IMG/VR virus record: IMGVR_UViG_3300030107_004381 | Location: 5,338 to 25,905 of that record | Strand: one strand, 5' to 3' | DNA from: a virus | Length of the DNA stretch: 20,568 nt | Shown here: in pieces, positions 1 through 7,701 of the stretch | How positions within the stretch are numbered: the stretch's first letter is position 1 | Layout: the number at the start of each line of letters is the position of its first letter | Program-made: the position numbers and the translations under genes | Notes under the pieces: model-generated | Told to the model about the DNA's origin: nothing | Seen by the model: only the letters and a program-made list of their open reading frames with translations | Databases searched by the model: none

Positions 1-229
1 TGTTATTTGTATACCACTCTTTCTGATTTCTCCTTTTACTTTCACTTTCTTTTTGTTGTTTTAAAACCTTCTCTTTATTCTTATGATACCAATCTCTTTT
101 TTGTTTTTTTCTTTTATCACTTGAACTTGATCTCAAGTTCGCCATAGTTGGAATACTTGTAATTCTTCGTGTTCCATCTCCCCATTTCTTTTGATGTTGG
201 TCAATAAGTTCGGAAAGGTCTTTAGCCAT
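1..229 (-). CDS. N-terminal part of a basic, possibly HNH/endonuclease-like phage protein (runs off the window)
   Basis: The frame starts at an ATG at 229 and stays open to base 1, giving 76 residues with the C-terminus outside the window. An AGGAGA ribosome-binding site lies just upstream and overlaps the stop of the resolvase gene, which supports this start. The protein begins MAKDLSELIDQHQKKWGDG and becomes very rich in Lys, Arg and Gln, with two WY-x(2)-N segments (WYHKN and WYTNN) about 25 residues apart. Such W/Y-Y-x-x-N-K-E-K helices are common ahead of the zinc/HNH domain in phage endonuclease VII or HNH-type proteins. The catalytic part would lie outside the window, so this is a weak family guess. 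It is the last gene of a run with the RuvC-like resolvase and the zinc-ribbon protein. Confidence 0.6.
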   Translation of the reverse strand, partial: MAKDLSELIDQHQKKWGDGTRRITSIPTMANLRSSSSDKRKKQKRDWYHKNKEKVLKQQKESESKRRNQKEWYTNN

Positions 230-237
230 GGATTCTC

Positions 238-819
238 CTACGCAATAGAATCCTTCCAACCATATTTACATATCCAATAAGAATCTACAATATCAGTTGT
301 AGGATTCGTTAGTTTAGTTGATTTGGGTCTAAGAGTTTTTTGGAAGTCTTTTGGTACGTTAGACTCTTCAGAAAATGCATTATACATTAATTCTTTATTT
401 GCATTACCTTTGTCTGTCGCAAATTTCTTAATTACTGTAGGGGGCACAGAGATAAATTCTTGGTTATCTCTGTACATTTTATGTTTGAGTAGACCAGAGT
501 TTTCGGCAACAGAACGCACATGAGATTTACCAGAAGTTGCGAATGCATATCCCTCTATGAATACTTTACTTCCACGAACTATATTCATAGCCCAATCCGA
601 AAGTAAATCATGTCTTTGTTCTTCTGTTTCCCATTCTGGATATGGATCTGCATATATGTTTAAAATCTCATGTTGGGCGGCCCGTCTGAGTCGCTGTGTA
701 TTCTCCAAATAATGTATAGTACACCTATTAAAATCAAACTGTCTATTATCATTTTCTTCTTTCCACACGCATATCGCGGGTGATGTTAGTGAATAATCAA
801 TCCCAGCTATCCTCATCAT
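238..819 (-). CDS. RuvC-like Holliday-junction resolvase / RNase H-fold nuclease
   Basis: A 193-residue protein with the RuvC layout. It has an N-terminal strand with the first acidic residue in GIDYSLTSP (residues about 6-14, matching the GIDPSLTxTG signature). A second acidic strand (FIEGYAF) lies near residues 88-94, and a C-terminal DIVDSYWI helix lies near residues 175-182 like the final Asp pair of RuvC. RuvC enzymes cut four-way DNA junctions, and in a T4-like phage such activity would resolve replication intermediates before packaging. T4 itself uses endonuclease VII, so this would be an alternative resolvase. The start at 819 overlaps the zinc-ribbon gene by 23 bases; a second ATG follows at once (816). 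No strong ribosome-binding site is visible, so coupled translation is likely. Family call good, exact substrate inferred. Confidence 0.8.
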   Translation of the reverse strand: MMRIAGIDYSLTSPAICVWKEENDNRQFDFNRCTIHYLENTQRLRRAAQHEILNIYADPYPEWETEEQRHDLLSDWAMNIVRGSKVFIEGYAFATSGKSHVRSVAENSGLLKHKMYRDNQEFISVPPTVIKKFATDKGNANKELMYNAFSEESNVPKDFQKTLRPKSTKLTNPTTDIVDSYWICKYGWKDSIA

Positions 820-1000
820 CGTCTATAATACTTTCTTCTGGTTCTTCAATTGGATTACCGCAGAAAGCACAAGCTTCAATGGATGGTCTTTTAAGTCTAT
901 CTTCCATCATATACCTAATTGTGTATTCTTCATCGCAGTAATCACACAATATTTCATAAAGTATATAGTCATCTTCATTTATCTTAATTTTTACTGACAT
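797..1000 (-). CDS. small zinc-ribbon-like acidic protein
   Basis: A 67-residue protein with two cysteine pairs, CDYC (residues about 19-22) and CAFCG (about 44-47), spaced as in a small zinc ribbon or treble clef. The C-terminus is strongly acidic (EEPEESIIDDDEDSWD). A GAGGAA ribbon of purines sits about 5 bases before the ATG and supports the start. The gene lies between a lipoprotein and the RuvC-like gene and overlaps the latter by 23 bases. Small zinc-ribbon proteins of this kind are common in phages, where they often bind nucleic acid or protein partners, but nothing here points to one target. I do not recognise a named family. Confidence 0.7.
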   Translation of the reverse strand: MSVKIKINEDDYILYEILCDYCDEEYTIRYMMEDRLKRPSIEACAFCGNPIEEPEESIIDDDEDSWD

Positions 1001-1019
1001 CCATTTCCTCTAATGTAAT

Positions 1020-1460
1020 TTAAATTGCATCATCTAAACTTAAAGTTGGTGTAGGTTTTACACCTTTTAGAGCTTGTTTTTTAGCACAAACTTGTGTAGT
1101 TACAAAAACATATTGACTAACTTCTGGTGTAATGGTTTTCTGATCATGTAGATTTGCCACAAACCACTCCCATGAATGATCTTTTTCATATTTTGACACA
1201 GCACATTTAACTATTTCAAATACATCTTTTGGTTTTAACCTCAATTGAATTTGGGGATTTACCGCCATGTTAAAAAAATATCGGGCATACCAATACTCTT
1301 TTTCTCCTTTTGGCCAAGGTTCGTGTGTCTTTTTTTCAGCCTGTTTCATTTCTATTTGAGCAGGAACTTTTTCCTCCGCTTGTTCTTGTGTTGGGGCAAC
1401 ATTGATGGTACACCCCAAAAATAATATTGTAAATATAATAATTATTAATGAATTTTTCAT
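1020..1460 (-). CDS. small predicted lipoprotein of unknown function
   Basis: A 146-residue protein. It begins with a short Lys-containing n-region and a hydrophobic core, then LFLGC (Cys at residue 17), which fits a signal peptidase II lipobox. The mature part starts with a Gln/Glu/Lys-rich linker. It then forms a compact domain with a WPKGEKEYWYARYF segment and conserved-looking cysteines near its C-terminus (KCAVSKY, TQVCAKK). It should be anchored to a Gram-negative inner or outer membrane leaflet facing the periplasm. It follows the reductase gene by 11 bases with an AAAGGA ribosome-binding site, so it belongs to the same transcript. Lipoproteins in phages often act in superinfection exclusion or lysis, but nothing specific is visible here. 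Confidence 0.75.
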   Translation of the reverse strand: MKNSLIIIIFTILFLGCTINVAPTQEQAEEKVPAQIEMKQAEKKTHEPWPKGEKEYWYARYFFNMAVNPQIQLRLKPKDVFEIVKCAVSKYEKDHSWEWFVANLHDQKTITPEVSQYVFVTTQVCAKKQALKGVKPTPTLSLDDAI

Positions 1461-1471
1461 CTAGTCCTTTT

Positions 1472-3415
1472 TTAGATTACTTCACACCCTCCTGCCGTAC
1501 ATGCCAACTCTTGACTTGCAATGGTATAGTCTTGTGATTCGTATTTTGATAGCTCTGCCCAATCCACATTTTTTGGCATCGCTTTTAAGGCTTCTTTGTA
1601 CTCTTCCTCTGTACAATCTTGATATGGTGCCTGACGATAAACATGCTCACTAAATGGAAGAAATGATATACCACTAATGGAATCAAAATTTTCATACACC
1701 CAAGCTGCTACGTCAACCCATTCATCTTCCTTTACGGAAATTGTAACAGATGGTTTATGTTCACACCAACTAGTGGCATATGTTTTCCACAAATTTAATT
1801 GTTCCAATGCAGTCATATCCATACGACAAACTGCTCCTTTTGGAGTTTTCATTGGAAACGAAAATACTGTGGTATGTTCTGGTTTTGTTACATCTGCCTC
1901 ATTTGGAAATCCCATTTCTTGCATGAGTTTACAAAGAGGATCTTTTTTGTCTGCTCTTACTGTTCTAATATAAAAAGGATTATGCCTGGCATGAATACCA
2001 GAAGCAGAATCAACAAGCTGAGAAACAGTACCACTAGGTTTGACACAAGTGATGGCCGCACTAGCTGGTATTTCAAGTTTTTCAGACCATTCTTTATTAG
2101 TCTCATAGGCGACATCTCTTAGTTCCTCTAATAGTTCTTTTAGTCCGCTTCTTGTTCCATTAGTGATTGGATTATCCATGATTCCTGTGAGGGATACTCC
2201 CAATAATCTCTCTTCATCGCAGTTTCTTTTCCATTCTCTTGAGAGGTATTTAAACTCAGTAAGGGTTGATTGAAATGTTCCAAGGATTGTCGCAGATCGT
2301 ACTTTCTCTTTGAGAGATTCGCGAGTGTCTTCTCGTCTGACAACGATTTCAGATAAGTTGCAAAACTCCCTACTCCGTAAAATGATTTCACTGCACGGAT
2401 TTGTGCCAAAGTCGCTTCGGGGATCTCGTCTAAGTATATTGTTTCCATCTTCATCTTTGTACCTCTCATTTAATTGTTCAACTGTTTTTTTGGCCGACAT
2501 TCCATTATAAATTCCTCTTTCTCCTGACTTGGAATCATAGAGAGATAACCATTCTCGCATGAAAGTACCAACGTCTGGTTTTTCTTTATAGTTAACTGAG
2601 TTGTTTGCGAGGGCTCTTTGTACGTTGTGAGTATACCACTCACCATGCTTGGCGAAACGCATCTCGCGATCATTAAGATTAGACAAGCTAATGAGAGCGC
2701 TACGACGCACACCCCCCACAACAACGATTTCTGCTGTTTTGCATACGATATCATGACATTCTATTGGTTTTAATTTTCTTCCTACAGAGCTCTTAAAAGT
2801 ATTTATTGTAAAAGTAAAAAGATCTGTCAATGGTTGAGGCCCAGATGCCCGACCACCAAAGGTTTTAAGAGGTGCACCAGCTGGTCTTACTTTAGACACA
2901 TCCCACTTTGGTATATGGCCACCATATAATAATGATACTAATTCTTTAAATGCTTTTGCCCATCCTAGTTTTGAATCTGCGACAACAACTACAGAATCGG
3001 TATCATATAATTCTTCTGGAACTGTTGGTAATTGACTTGTATATTCTTCCTCTACAGAAAAACCTACTCCTGTTCCATTCATCAATACATATAAAATTTC
3101 ATCAAATGATCTTGGACTATCTACTTTAATGTAGGAACAATTGTATCCTGCTACATTTTCTTTCTTGAGAGCGGGCCCTGCAGTCATCAAACACCTCATT
3201 GAAGGCATTACATTCAGTTCTTTGACCGCATTTTCTAACTCAGTTCTTTGACCATTTTCAAGTTTAAAACCATGTTTATCTTCTAACCACTCTGTAAAAA
3301 AATTAAAATATCGTTCTACTGTTTCATCCCACGTTTCCCTTCTTCCTAGTGTATAATCCCATCTAGCATATCTGGATAGGTGGATGTACTCTTGATAAGT
3401 GGTTGGTAATTTCAT
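1472..3415 (-). CDS. nrdJ: adenosylcobalamin-dependent (class II) ribonucleoside-triphosphate reductase
   Basis: A 647-residue monomeric class II reductase of the Lactobacillus leichmannii RTPR type, which makes deoxynucleotides from ribonucleotides using a B12-derived radical. Catalytic residues can be placed by motif. The first active-site cysteine is in GYNCSYI (Cys93). The radical loop is NPCSE (Asn339, Cys341, Glu343). The second redox cysteine is in FCNL (Cys352). The C-terminal dithiol pair CTAGGC (Cys639 and Cys644) re-reduces the active site. It is somewhat shorter than the about 739-residue Lactobacillus enzyme but all key residues are present. It starts one base inside the thyX stop (TAATG) after a GGAGAA ribosome-binding site, so the two dNTP genes are translationally coupled. 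It needs cobalamin from the host. Confidence 0.95.
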   Translation of the reverse strand: MKLPTTYQEYIHLSRYARWDYTLGRRETWDETVERYFNFFTEWLEDKHGFKLENGQRTELENAVKELNVMPSMRCLMTAGPALKKENVAGYNCSYIKVDSPRSFDEILYVLMNGTGVGFSVEEEYTSQLPTVPEELYDTDSVVVVADSKLGWAKAFKELVSLLYGGHIPKWDVSKVRPAGAPLKTFGGRASGPQPLTDLFTFTINTFKSSVGRKLKPIECHDIVCKTAEIVVVGGVRRSALISLSNLNDREMRFAKHGEWYTHNVQRALANNSVNYKEKPDVGTFMREWLSLYDSKSGERGIYNGMSAKKTVEQLNERYKDEDGNNILRRDPRSDFGTNPCSEIILRSREFCNLSEIVVRREDTRESLKEKVRSATILGTFQSTLTEFKYLSREWKRNCDEERLLGVSLTGIMDNPITNGTRSGLKELLEELRDVAYETNKEWSEKLEIPASAAITCVKPSGTVSQLVDSASGIHARHNPFYIRTVRADKKDPLCKLMQEMGFPNEADVTKPEHTTVFSFPMKTPKGAVCRMDMTALEQLNLWKTYATSWCEHKPSVTISVKEDEWVDVAAWVYENFDSISGISFLPFSEHVYRQAPYQDCTEEEYKEALKAMPKNVDWAELSKYESQDYTIASQELACTAGGCEVI

Positions 3416-4239
3416 TATTCTTCTCCTATTTTTAATTTTTCTAAAAATTCTTTTTGTTCTCTTTTAGAAAGACTGTGCTCAACTACACCAAGGTCTTCCC
3501 TTTCAGTCCACATATGATTATTATCTACATAATTTAAATGTTCTTTAATTATCTCCATCTCTTGTTTTGAGAAAGTTACTGCGTCTTGATCGTAATCTTC
3601 AAATGCTTCACAACATATTGGAAAATTTGGTTTGACCAACTTATACATTGCATCTGCATAATCTCTAATTTCTCTTTGTGCATGACTATCTGATCTTAGT
3701 TTTATAAAATGAAAGAAATTATGTAAATCAATTTTCCATATACACTCGGTATAATTAGCCACAGGTAAAACTGCTCTAGCTAATTCCCTAGAAAGTTCAT
3801 GTTCCAATAGAACTTGATATGCCATGGACGCACCATCGTAAATTCTATTGAATTCAAATTGTAATGAACCTTTATTAGTTAGGGGCTCCCCCCTACCTTG
3901 GTTATTTGTAGTAGATTGTTTAGCGAGGTAATCACCCTCAGGCAGATAAAATTCATCACTCATTACTGAGTAACGGCCAGAATACTCGTTTAGGTTTGCC
4001 ATCCTGTGTCTTACGAGTTGTCTCATAATAAAAATTGGTAACTTCAAATGGAACTTGACTTCGCACATCTCAAAGGGTGAGGTGTGTCTATGTCTCATTA
4101 GGTAACGGATAAGGTTCCGCGTTTGACTTACCTTTCGTGTTCCTTCTCCATAACTAATACGAGCAGAATTCTCTACTTCTTCATCATCACCCATCACATC
4201 TAGAAGTTTTACAAATCCTAGTTGATGAATTGTTTCCAT
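3415..4239 (-). CDS. thyX: flavin-dependent thymidylate synthase ThyX
   Basis: A 274-residue ThyX, which makes dTMP from dUMP with methylene-tetrahydrofolate, FAD and NADPH. The signature RHR-x7-S is intact (RHRMANLNEYS, about residues 77-87), followed by GRYS. An upstream RHTSPFEMCEVKF segment and a later AQREIRDYA segment also match the family. I chose the ATG at 4239, which directly follows the primase stop. The frame is open further upstream to a GTG at 4272 that would overlap the primase by 31 bases and add 11 residues. Family members usually begin close to VKLLDxMGDD, which favours the ATG. The gene is coupled to the reductase downstream, forming a dNTP supply pair. Confidence 0.95.
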   Translation of the reverse strand: METIHQLGFVKLLDVMGDDEEVENSARISYGEGTRKVSQTRNLIRYLMRHRHTSPFEMCEVKFHLKLPIFIMRQLVRHRMANLNEYSGRYSVMSDEFYLPEGDYLAKQSTTNNQGRGEPLTNKGSLQFEFNRIYDGASMAYQVLLEHELSRELARAVLPVANYTECIWKIDLHNFFHFIKLRSDSHAQREIRDYADAMYKLVKPNFPICCEAFEDYDQDAVTFSKQEMEIIKEHLNYVDNNHMWTEREDLGVVEHSLSKREQKEFLEKLKIGEE

Positions 4240-4241
4240 AC

Positions 4242-5255
4242 CTAAACTTTTTTCCAACTGTGCACTTCCCACTCACCCCGCTGACCAGAGTAAGTATTTC
4301 TATTTATAATTTCAACTAATCCAGCATCTTTTATACTGGTTAGAACCATGTCGTTTATATCTTTACAAGTGATTGATTTTGGCCAGACAACTACTTTCCA
4401 TCCGTCTTGTAAAGACTTCACCATACTTCTACAGATTTGAAAATTTCTTGGTTCATTATCAAATATAAGTGTGGTCTTATCTTTATTAAGGATACTTAAA
4501 TCAGACATATCCGCACCAGCCATCGCAAGACAATTTGGTAAGAATAGAGAGTCAATTGGCCCTTCTACCAAATATGTATGTTGGTCTGAATTCCACCTTT
4601 CAAGTCCAAATACCTTTGGTGAATTCTCATGAACTTTGACTGTCACATATCTAATTTTAGACTTTTGTAGGGCCCGCCCTTGTGCTCCGATAAGTTGGTT
4701 ATCTTTATCAAAAAAGGGTATCACTAGTCTTGGTTCTTTACTCATCAAATTTGAGTAGTCTATTTGACATACTGAAAGGGCCCAGTCCTTGAAATCTTCT
4801 GCATAGAAGATTTTATTCATAAAATGTTGAGGTATTTTTCTACCCTCATAATAAACTTTTGCATAGTGTTCTTTTGGTAAAGACTCTATGGATGGTAAAT
4901 CAATACTAGGTTTCTTTGGTTTGAATTTTGGTTTTTCAAATTTAAACTCTGGTGCTTTAGATTTTCTTTTACCAGTTTCACCTGCTCGGTATCTCTCCAT
5001 GATATATTGTTTATGGAGATATGGGTCAAGGTCTTTGATGAGATTGCCTACAGACTGACCTACACCACAATTATGACATTTGAAGAAAAGGTCTGTCTTT
5101 TTACGATAAACATAACCTCTTGCTTTTGATTTGGATTTGTGGGAATCTCCGCATTGAGGACAACGAAAGTTCCAGAGATAGTCTCTAACTTTCTTGAATC
5201 TTTCTAATCGCGGAGAAAGAAGACTCAGATATTTTGTATCAGTAATAATACTCAT
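4242..5255 (-). CDS. DNA primase, T4 gp61-like
   Basis: A 337-residue primase close in length to T4 gp61 (342 residues). It has an N-terminal zinc-binding domain with CPQC (Cys32, Cys35) and CHNC (Cys60, Cys63), then a Lys/Pro-rich linker (about residues 95-125). A TOPRIM catalytic domain follows, with the key Glu in YLVEGPIDS (Glu231) and the acidic DNEPRN motif (Asp266) that I recognise from gp61-type primases. It would make RNA primers for lagging-strand synthesis together with a gp41-type helicase, which is not in this window. It is the first gene behind a strong sigma70-type promoter. No Shine-Dalgarno sequence is visible; the about 30-base leader is pyrimidine-rich on the coding strand. 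ThyX and NrdJ follow on the same transcript. Confidence 0.92.
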   Translation of the reverse strand: MSIITDTKYLSLLSPRLERFKKVRDYLWNFRCPQCGDSHKSKSKARGYVYRKKTDLFFKCHNCGVGQSVGNLIKDLDPYLHKQYIMERYRAGETGKRKSKAPEFKFEKPKFKPKKPSIDLPSIESLPKEHYAKVYYEGRKIPQHFMNKIFYAEDFKDWALSVCQIDYSNLMSKEPRLVIPFFDKDNQLIGAQGRALQKSKIRYVTVKVHENSPKVFGLERWNSDQHTYLVEGPIDSLFLPNCLAMAGADMSDLSILNKDKTTLIFDNEPRNFQICRSMVKSLQDGWKVVVWPKSITCKDINDMVLTSIKDAGLVEIINRNTYSGQRGEWEVHSWKKV

Positions 5256-5291
5256 GATATAGAGGAGATAGAGTTGTCAGTCAATATAATA

Positions 5292-5319
5292 ATTATAACA
5301 TACTTTTAGGATTTGTCAA
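5292..5319 (-). promoter_or_regulatory. strong sigma70-type (early-like) promoter ahead of primase-thyX-nrdJ
   Basis: On the minus strand TTGACA (5314-5319) and TATAAT (5292-5297) are both perfect consensus hexamers, separated by 16 bases. Transcription should start near 5285, about 30 bases before the primase ATG. The -35 hexamer contains the TGA stop of the upstream kinase gene (5316-5318). In T4-like phages such promoters drive early genes through unmodified host polymerase, so this probably starts an early nucleotide-metabolism unit. Seen directly; timing is inferred. Confidence 0.85.
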
Positions 5320-6005
5320 CCCCTTCTGTTGATTGCATGTTGATTTTTTATCCAAGCATTTGCTGCTCGTGAGGATGGTTTTTGTTTGATTAATTTTCCA
5401 ATTTCTACGAATACTTGAGTAAAAATATCTTCACCCGCAGAATTGTTATCTACTACAAGAAAGTTTCCTCTACCAAAATAAGATTGAAATTTACCTACAT
5501 TTTCTTGGACTGCATTCCACATTTTAGTTACTTCACTTTTCTCTAATTGTCTAGCCCTCATTTCATTTCTTTGTTGAGCAACTTCAAGTGATGTATTGAC
5601 AAATATCATATAAGTATCATAACCAATCTTTCTAAGAGCATCAGATGATTTCTTTATCTTATTATAATCTTTACCAGTTCCATCAATGAGAAGTCCAAGA
5701 CGGCCTTCAATGAACCCTGCTTGTTGTCTAGAGACAATCTTTTTGGCTCTATCTCTTATTGCTTGACCTTCATCTGAGTAGATATCCTTTGCTGTAGTTG
5801 CTTTACCAGCATCTTTCAACATTTTGGTAAACAATGGATCTGAATCAACTATCTTCAATCCATAAGGATTACTCTTCCCTACACCAGATGCAGAAGCGAC
5901 ATAAGATTTACCAGAGCCTGGGCCACCAGCAGTGAAGAATGCTTTGAATATGCCAGGGTCATTAACACCTTCATATAATTTTATGAAGTCTTGGAATGTT
6001 ATCAT
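5316..6005 (-). CDS. P-loop kinase (zeta-toxin/polynucleotide-kinase-like) with capsid-targeting-like N-terminus
   Basis: A 229-residue nucleoside/nucleotide-kinase-fold protein. Walker A is GGPGSGKS (residues 27-34), and GLLIDGTG (about 104-111) is a Walker-B-like strand. NTSLEVAQQRNEMRARQ looks like the Arg-rich lid. It resembles the P-loop kinases related to zeta toxin and polynucleotide kinase seen in many T4-like phages; the substrate cannot be read from sequence. The first residues, MITFQDFIKLYEG, are a looser version of the leader shared with six other proteins here and contain an LxE|G site like that cut by the T4 head protease. Start: TAATG overlap with the upstream gene after an excellent GAGGAGGAAG ribosome-binding site. 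Its stop codon lies inside the -35 box of the primase promoter. Confidence 0.85.
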   Translation of the reverse strand: MITFQDFIKLYEGVNDPGIFKAFFTAGGPGSGKSYVASASGVGKSNPYGLKIVDSDPLFTKMLKDAGKATTAKDIYSDEGQAIRDRAKKIVSRQQAGFIEGRLGLLIDGTGKDYNKIKKSSDALRKIGYDTYMIFVNTSLEVAQQRNEMRARQLEKSEVTKMWNAVQENVGKFQSYFGRGNFLVVDNNSAGEDIFTQVFVEIGKLIKQKPSSRAANAWIKNQHAINRRG

Positions 6006-6346
6006 TACGCCTTCCTCCTCGCTTTAGCAGCTTTGACAATAGCGATCAATTCAGTATCCATTGGTTTATTTATTGCTATCTCATATTCTCTCTTAAATTG
6101 TGCATCAGCCATTCGTTTATCTTTCATCCTTAATTGTAGTTCTTTGCGTCCAGTAACAGGATGTTGTGGAGAACGTACCGCTCGTGTATGATAAAAACTT
6201 GATGGATTCATAAGATAATCATTAAATTTATATACATCATCAAACCATGCACCCCCTGTATACTCAGGATATTTTTCATAATAAGCTGGGGATACATCCT
6301 TTTTGAAACCCGATGATTCAGTTAGATGTTCTTGAAAAGTTTTCAT
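6005..6346 (-). CDS. unknown small phage protein with capsid-targeting-like leader
   Basis: A 113-residue basic protein with no family I recognise. It begins MKTFQEHLTESSGFKKD; the first ten residues differ from the T4 internal-protein leader MKTYQEFIAE at only a few positions and end in LTE|S, a plausible prohead-protease site. The remainder has an aromatic-rich part (PAYYEKYPEYTGGAWFDD) and a Lys/Arg-rich C-terminus ending AKARRKA, as expected of a DNA-associated internal protein. It overlaps its upstream neighbour by ATGA and its downstream neighbour by TAATG, and an AAAGGAAAG ribosome-binding site precedes the ATG. It therefore belongs to a tightly coupled operon with the ATP-grasp ligase and the kinase. 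Confidence 0.8.
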   Translation of the reverse strand: MKTFQEHLTESSGFKKDVSPAYYEKYPEYTGGAWFDDVYKFNDYLMNPSSFYHTRAVRSPQHPVTGRKELQLRMKDKRMADAQFKREYEIAINKPMDTELIAIVKAAKARRKA

Positions 6347-6666
6347 TTGTTTCTTTCCTTTGTTATTTTTTTCATCTTTTCTATGTACTTCCTGTACACG
6401 TTGGCAGGGCCAGTTTTACCCATAACTCTTGCTCGTTGTTCCATCGCTATTGCAGCTTGTATTTTGTGTGCATGAGTTTTCCCTGAGTTTTCTATCTTTT
6501 TAACAGACTTTTCAGCATCTTCTGTAGTTGCAAACTTGAGTCCATGTATCGTACCTTTTGGATTCTCATCCGTATAAAGGTCTGAGTGTTTGTCACTCCC
6601 AGCTGGTTGACCTTTCTTTCTTGGTATTCTGGGCCCTTCTTCTAAATGTTGTTTAAAGGATTTCAT
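6343..6666 (-). CDS. conserved basic phage protein with capsid-targeting-like leader
   Basis: A 107-residue Lys/Arg-rich protein. After the leader MKSFKQHLEE|G comes a segment with features I recall from conserved proteins of phages and large viruses: HSDLYTDENPKGTIHGLKF, then HAHKIQAAIAMEQRARVMGK and a C-terminal YRKYIEKMKK helix. No function is known to me for that family. The strongly positive charge would suit contact with DNA inside a capsid. It overlaps the ATP-grasp gene upstream and the next gene downstream by ATGA, so all are translated in a chain. The leader ends in LEE, compatible with the [LI]xE cleavage rule of T4-type prohead protease. Confidence 0.8.
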   Translation of the reverse strand: MKSFKQHLEEGPRIPRKKGQPAGSDKHSDLYTDENPKGTIHGLKFATTEDAEKSVKKIENSGKTHAHKIQAAIAMEQRARVMGKTGPANVYRKYIEKMKKITKERNK

Positions 6667-7676
6667 TTTTCAGAGTAAATTGAGGTTATTGGTTGTGTTT
6701 TGAGCCAATTTGTTCTATCCTTAAAGATTGTAAGAATATCTTTTGCGATATTCTTTTTAGTTGCTTTCTTGTATCCTTTAGTACCTGGCGTAGAATTTAT
6801 CTCTATAAAAATAGGACTATCTTTCTCTCTATCTTTTGCAGGAATAAAATCCACTCCAACCCATAATCCATCAACTGCTTTGGCTGCCTTTTCAACATGA
6901 TCTTGTTCTAATTTTGTCAAAGTAAGTATTTCTGGTACTGAACCAAGTGATACATTACTTCTAAAGTCTTTCTTAACGATAGGTCTTTTTATAGCACCAT
7001 AAAATTTTCCAGCGATGACATGAGCTCTCACATCATATTCCGCTACAATAAAGTCCTGTAGTAGTACACCCATATTTGGGTCTAACTTATACAACAATTG
7101 AGTTGTGGCAGATAGTGACTCTTCTGATTCAATTTTAACTACACCAACTCCTAGTGAACCAGTTATTGTTTTCAAGATTACAGGATATTTTGAACCCAAT
7201 CTATCAAATGCATCAAGTGCTCTATCTTGGTGATGTATCAAAACTGTTTTTGGTTGAGTTAAACCAGTTTCAGCTAAAATTAAACTTGTGCGATACTTAT
7301 CAGAAGTTGATTCCATACAGAGTCTATTGTTGATGCAACAAACACCACCTCTTTCAAGTTGTGTCAATAAATCCATCCAAGACTTTTTTCTTGTAATAGG
7401 AGCCCTGACAAAAACTATAGTATTTTCATCAACTAGAAAACCTTTATCATCATCTATACCATGTATGAATCTCTTACCATCTGAATCAAGTTCTGAGTAA
7501 GCTCCACTAACATCAACCTTATATCCTTTTAATCCTAATTTCTCACCCTCAGTAATAAAGTCATCAGCAGTTGCCTCTGGATCATCTGGATCATCTGGAT
7601 CTTCAAACCACAAATATACAAACCGATATGATGTTTCTTTTATCTGTTCCTGCAGATGTGCACCAAATGTTTTCAT
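6663..7676 (-). CDS. RimK-type ATP-grasp ligase with capsid-targeting-like leader
   Basis: A 337-residue ATP-grasp enzyme of the RimK/glutamate-ligase type, which joins an amino acid or similar amine to a carboxylate through an acyl-phosphate. Visible elements are TSLILAETGLTQPKTVL at the domain entry, the Gly-rich ATP loop KTITGSLGVGV (159-169), DVRAHVI (about 215-221) and the metal-binding FIEINSTPGTKG (280-291). The frame is open to 7736, but I start at the ATG at 7676. It has a GGAAGGA ribosome-binding site, leaves a clean 25-base gap to the previous gene, and gives the leader MKTFGAHLQE|Q shared with neighbouring proteins. A Asp-Pro-rich stretch near residue 26 comes from a 9-bp DNA repeat. 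RimK itself adds glutamates to ribosomal protein S6; the target here is unknown. Confidence 0.88.
   Translation of the reverse strand: MKTFGAHLQEQIKETSYRFVYLWFEDPDDPDDPEATADDFITEGEKLGLKGYKVDVSGAYSELDSDGKRFIHGIDDDKGFLVDENTIVFVRAPITRKKSWMDLLTQLERGGVCCINNRLCMESTSDKYRTSLILAETGLTQPKTVLIHHQDRALDAFDRLGSKYPVILKTITGSLGVGVVKIESEESLSATTQLLYKLDPNMGVLLQDFIVAEYDVRAHVIAGKFYGAIKRPIVKKDFRSNVSLGSVPEILTLTKLEQDHVEKAAKAVDGLWVGVDFIPAKDREKDSPIFIEINSTPGTKGYKKATKKNIAKDILTIFKDRTNWLKTQPITSIYSEK
7576..7601 (-). repeat. 9-bp tandem repeat inside the ATP-grasp gene
   Basis: The plus-strand unit tctggatca occurs almost three times in a row and encodes the DPDDPDDP stretch near the N-terminus of the ATP-grasp protein. The unit is in frame, so copy-number change would lengthen or shorten an acidic linker without a frameshift. 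Confidence 0.75.
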
Positions 7677-7680
7677 GTAT

Positions 7681-7687
7681 TCCTTCC
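7681..7687 (-). promoter_or_regulatory. ribosome-binding site that fixes the ATP-grasp start at 7676
   Basis: GGAAGGA on the minus strand sits 4 bases before the ATG at 7674-7676. It is far better than anything ahead of the longer frame starting at 7736, and the start it selects yields the shared MKTF..HL.E leader. Confidence 0.75.
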
Positions 7688-7701
7688 AATAATATTTAGA
7701 T

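Noticed and set aside
2140-2754. Two adjacent same-strand open frames of 109 and 94 residues inside the reductase gene
   Set aside because: They lie wholly within intact nrdJ, whose catalytic motifs continue on both sides; no ribosome-binding sites or family features.
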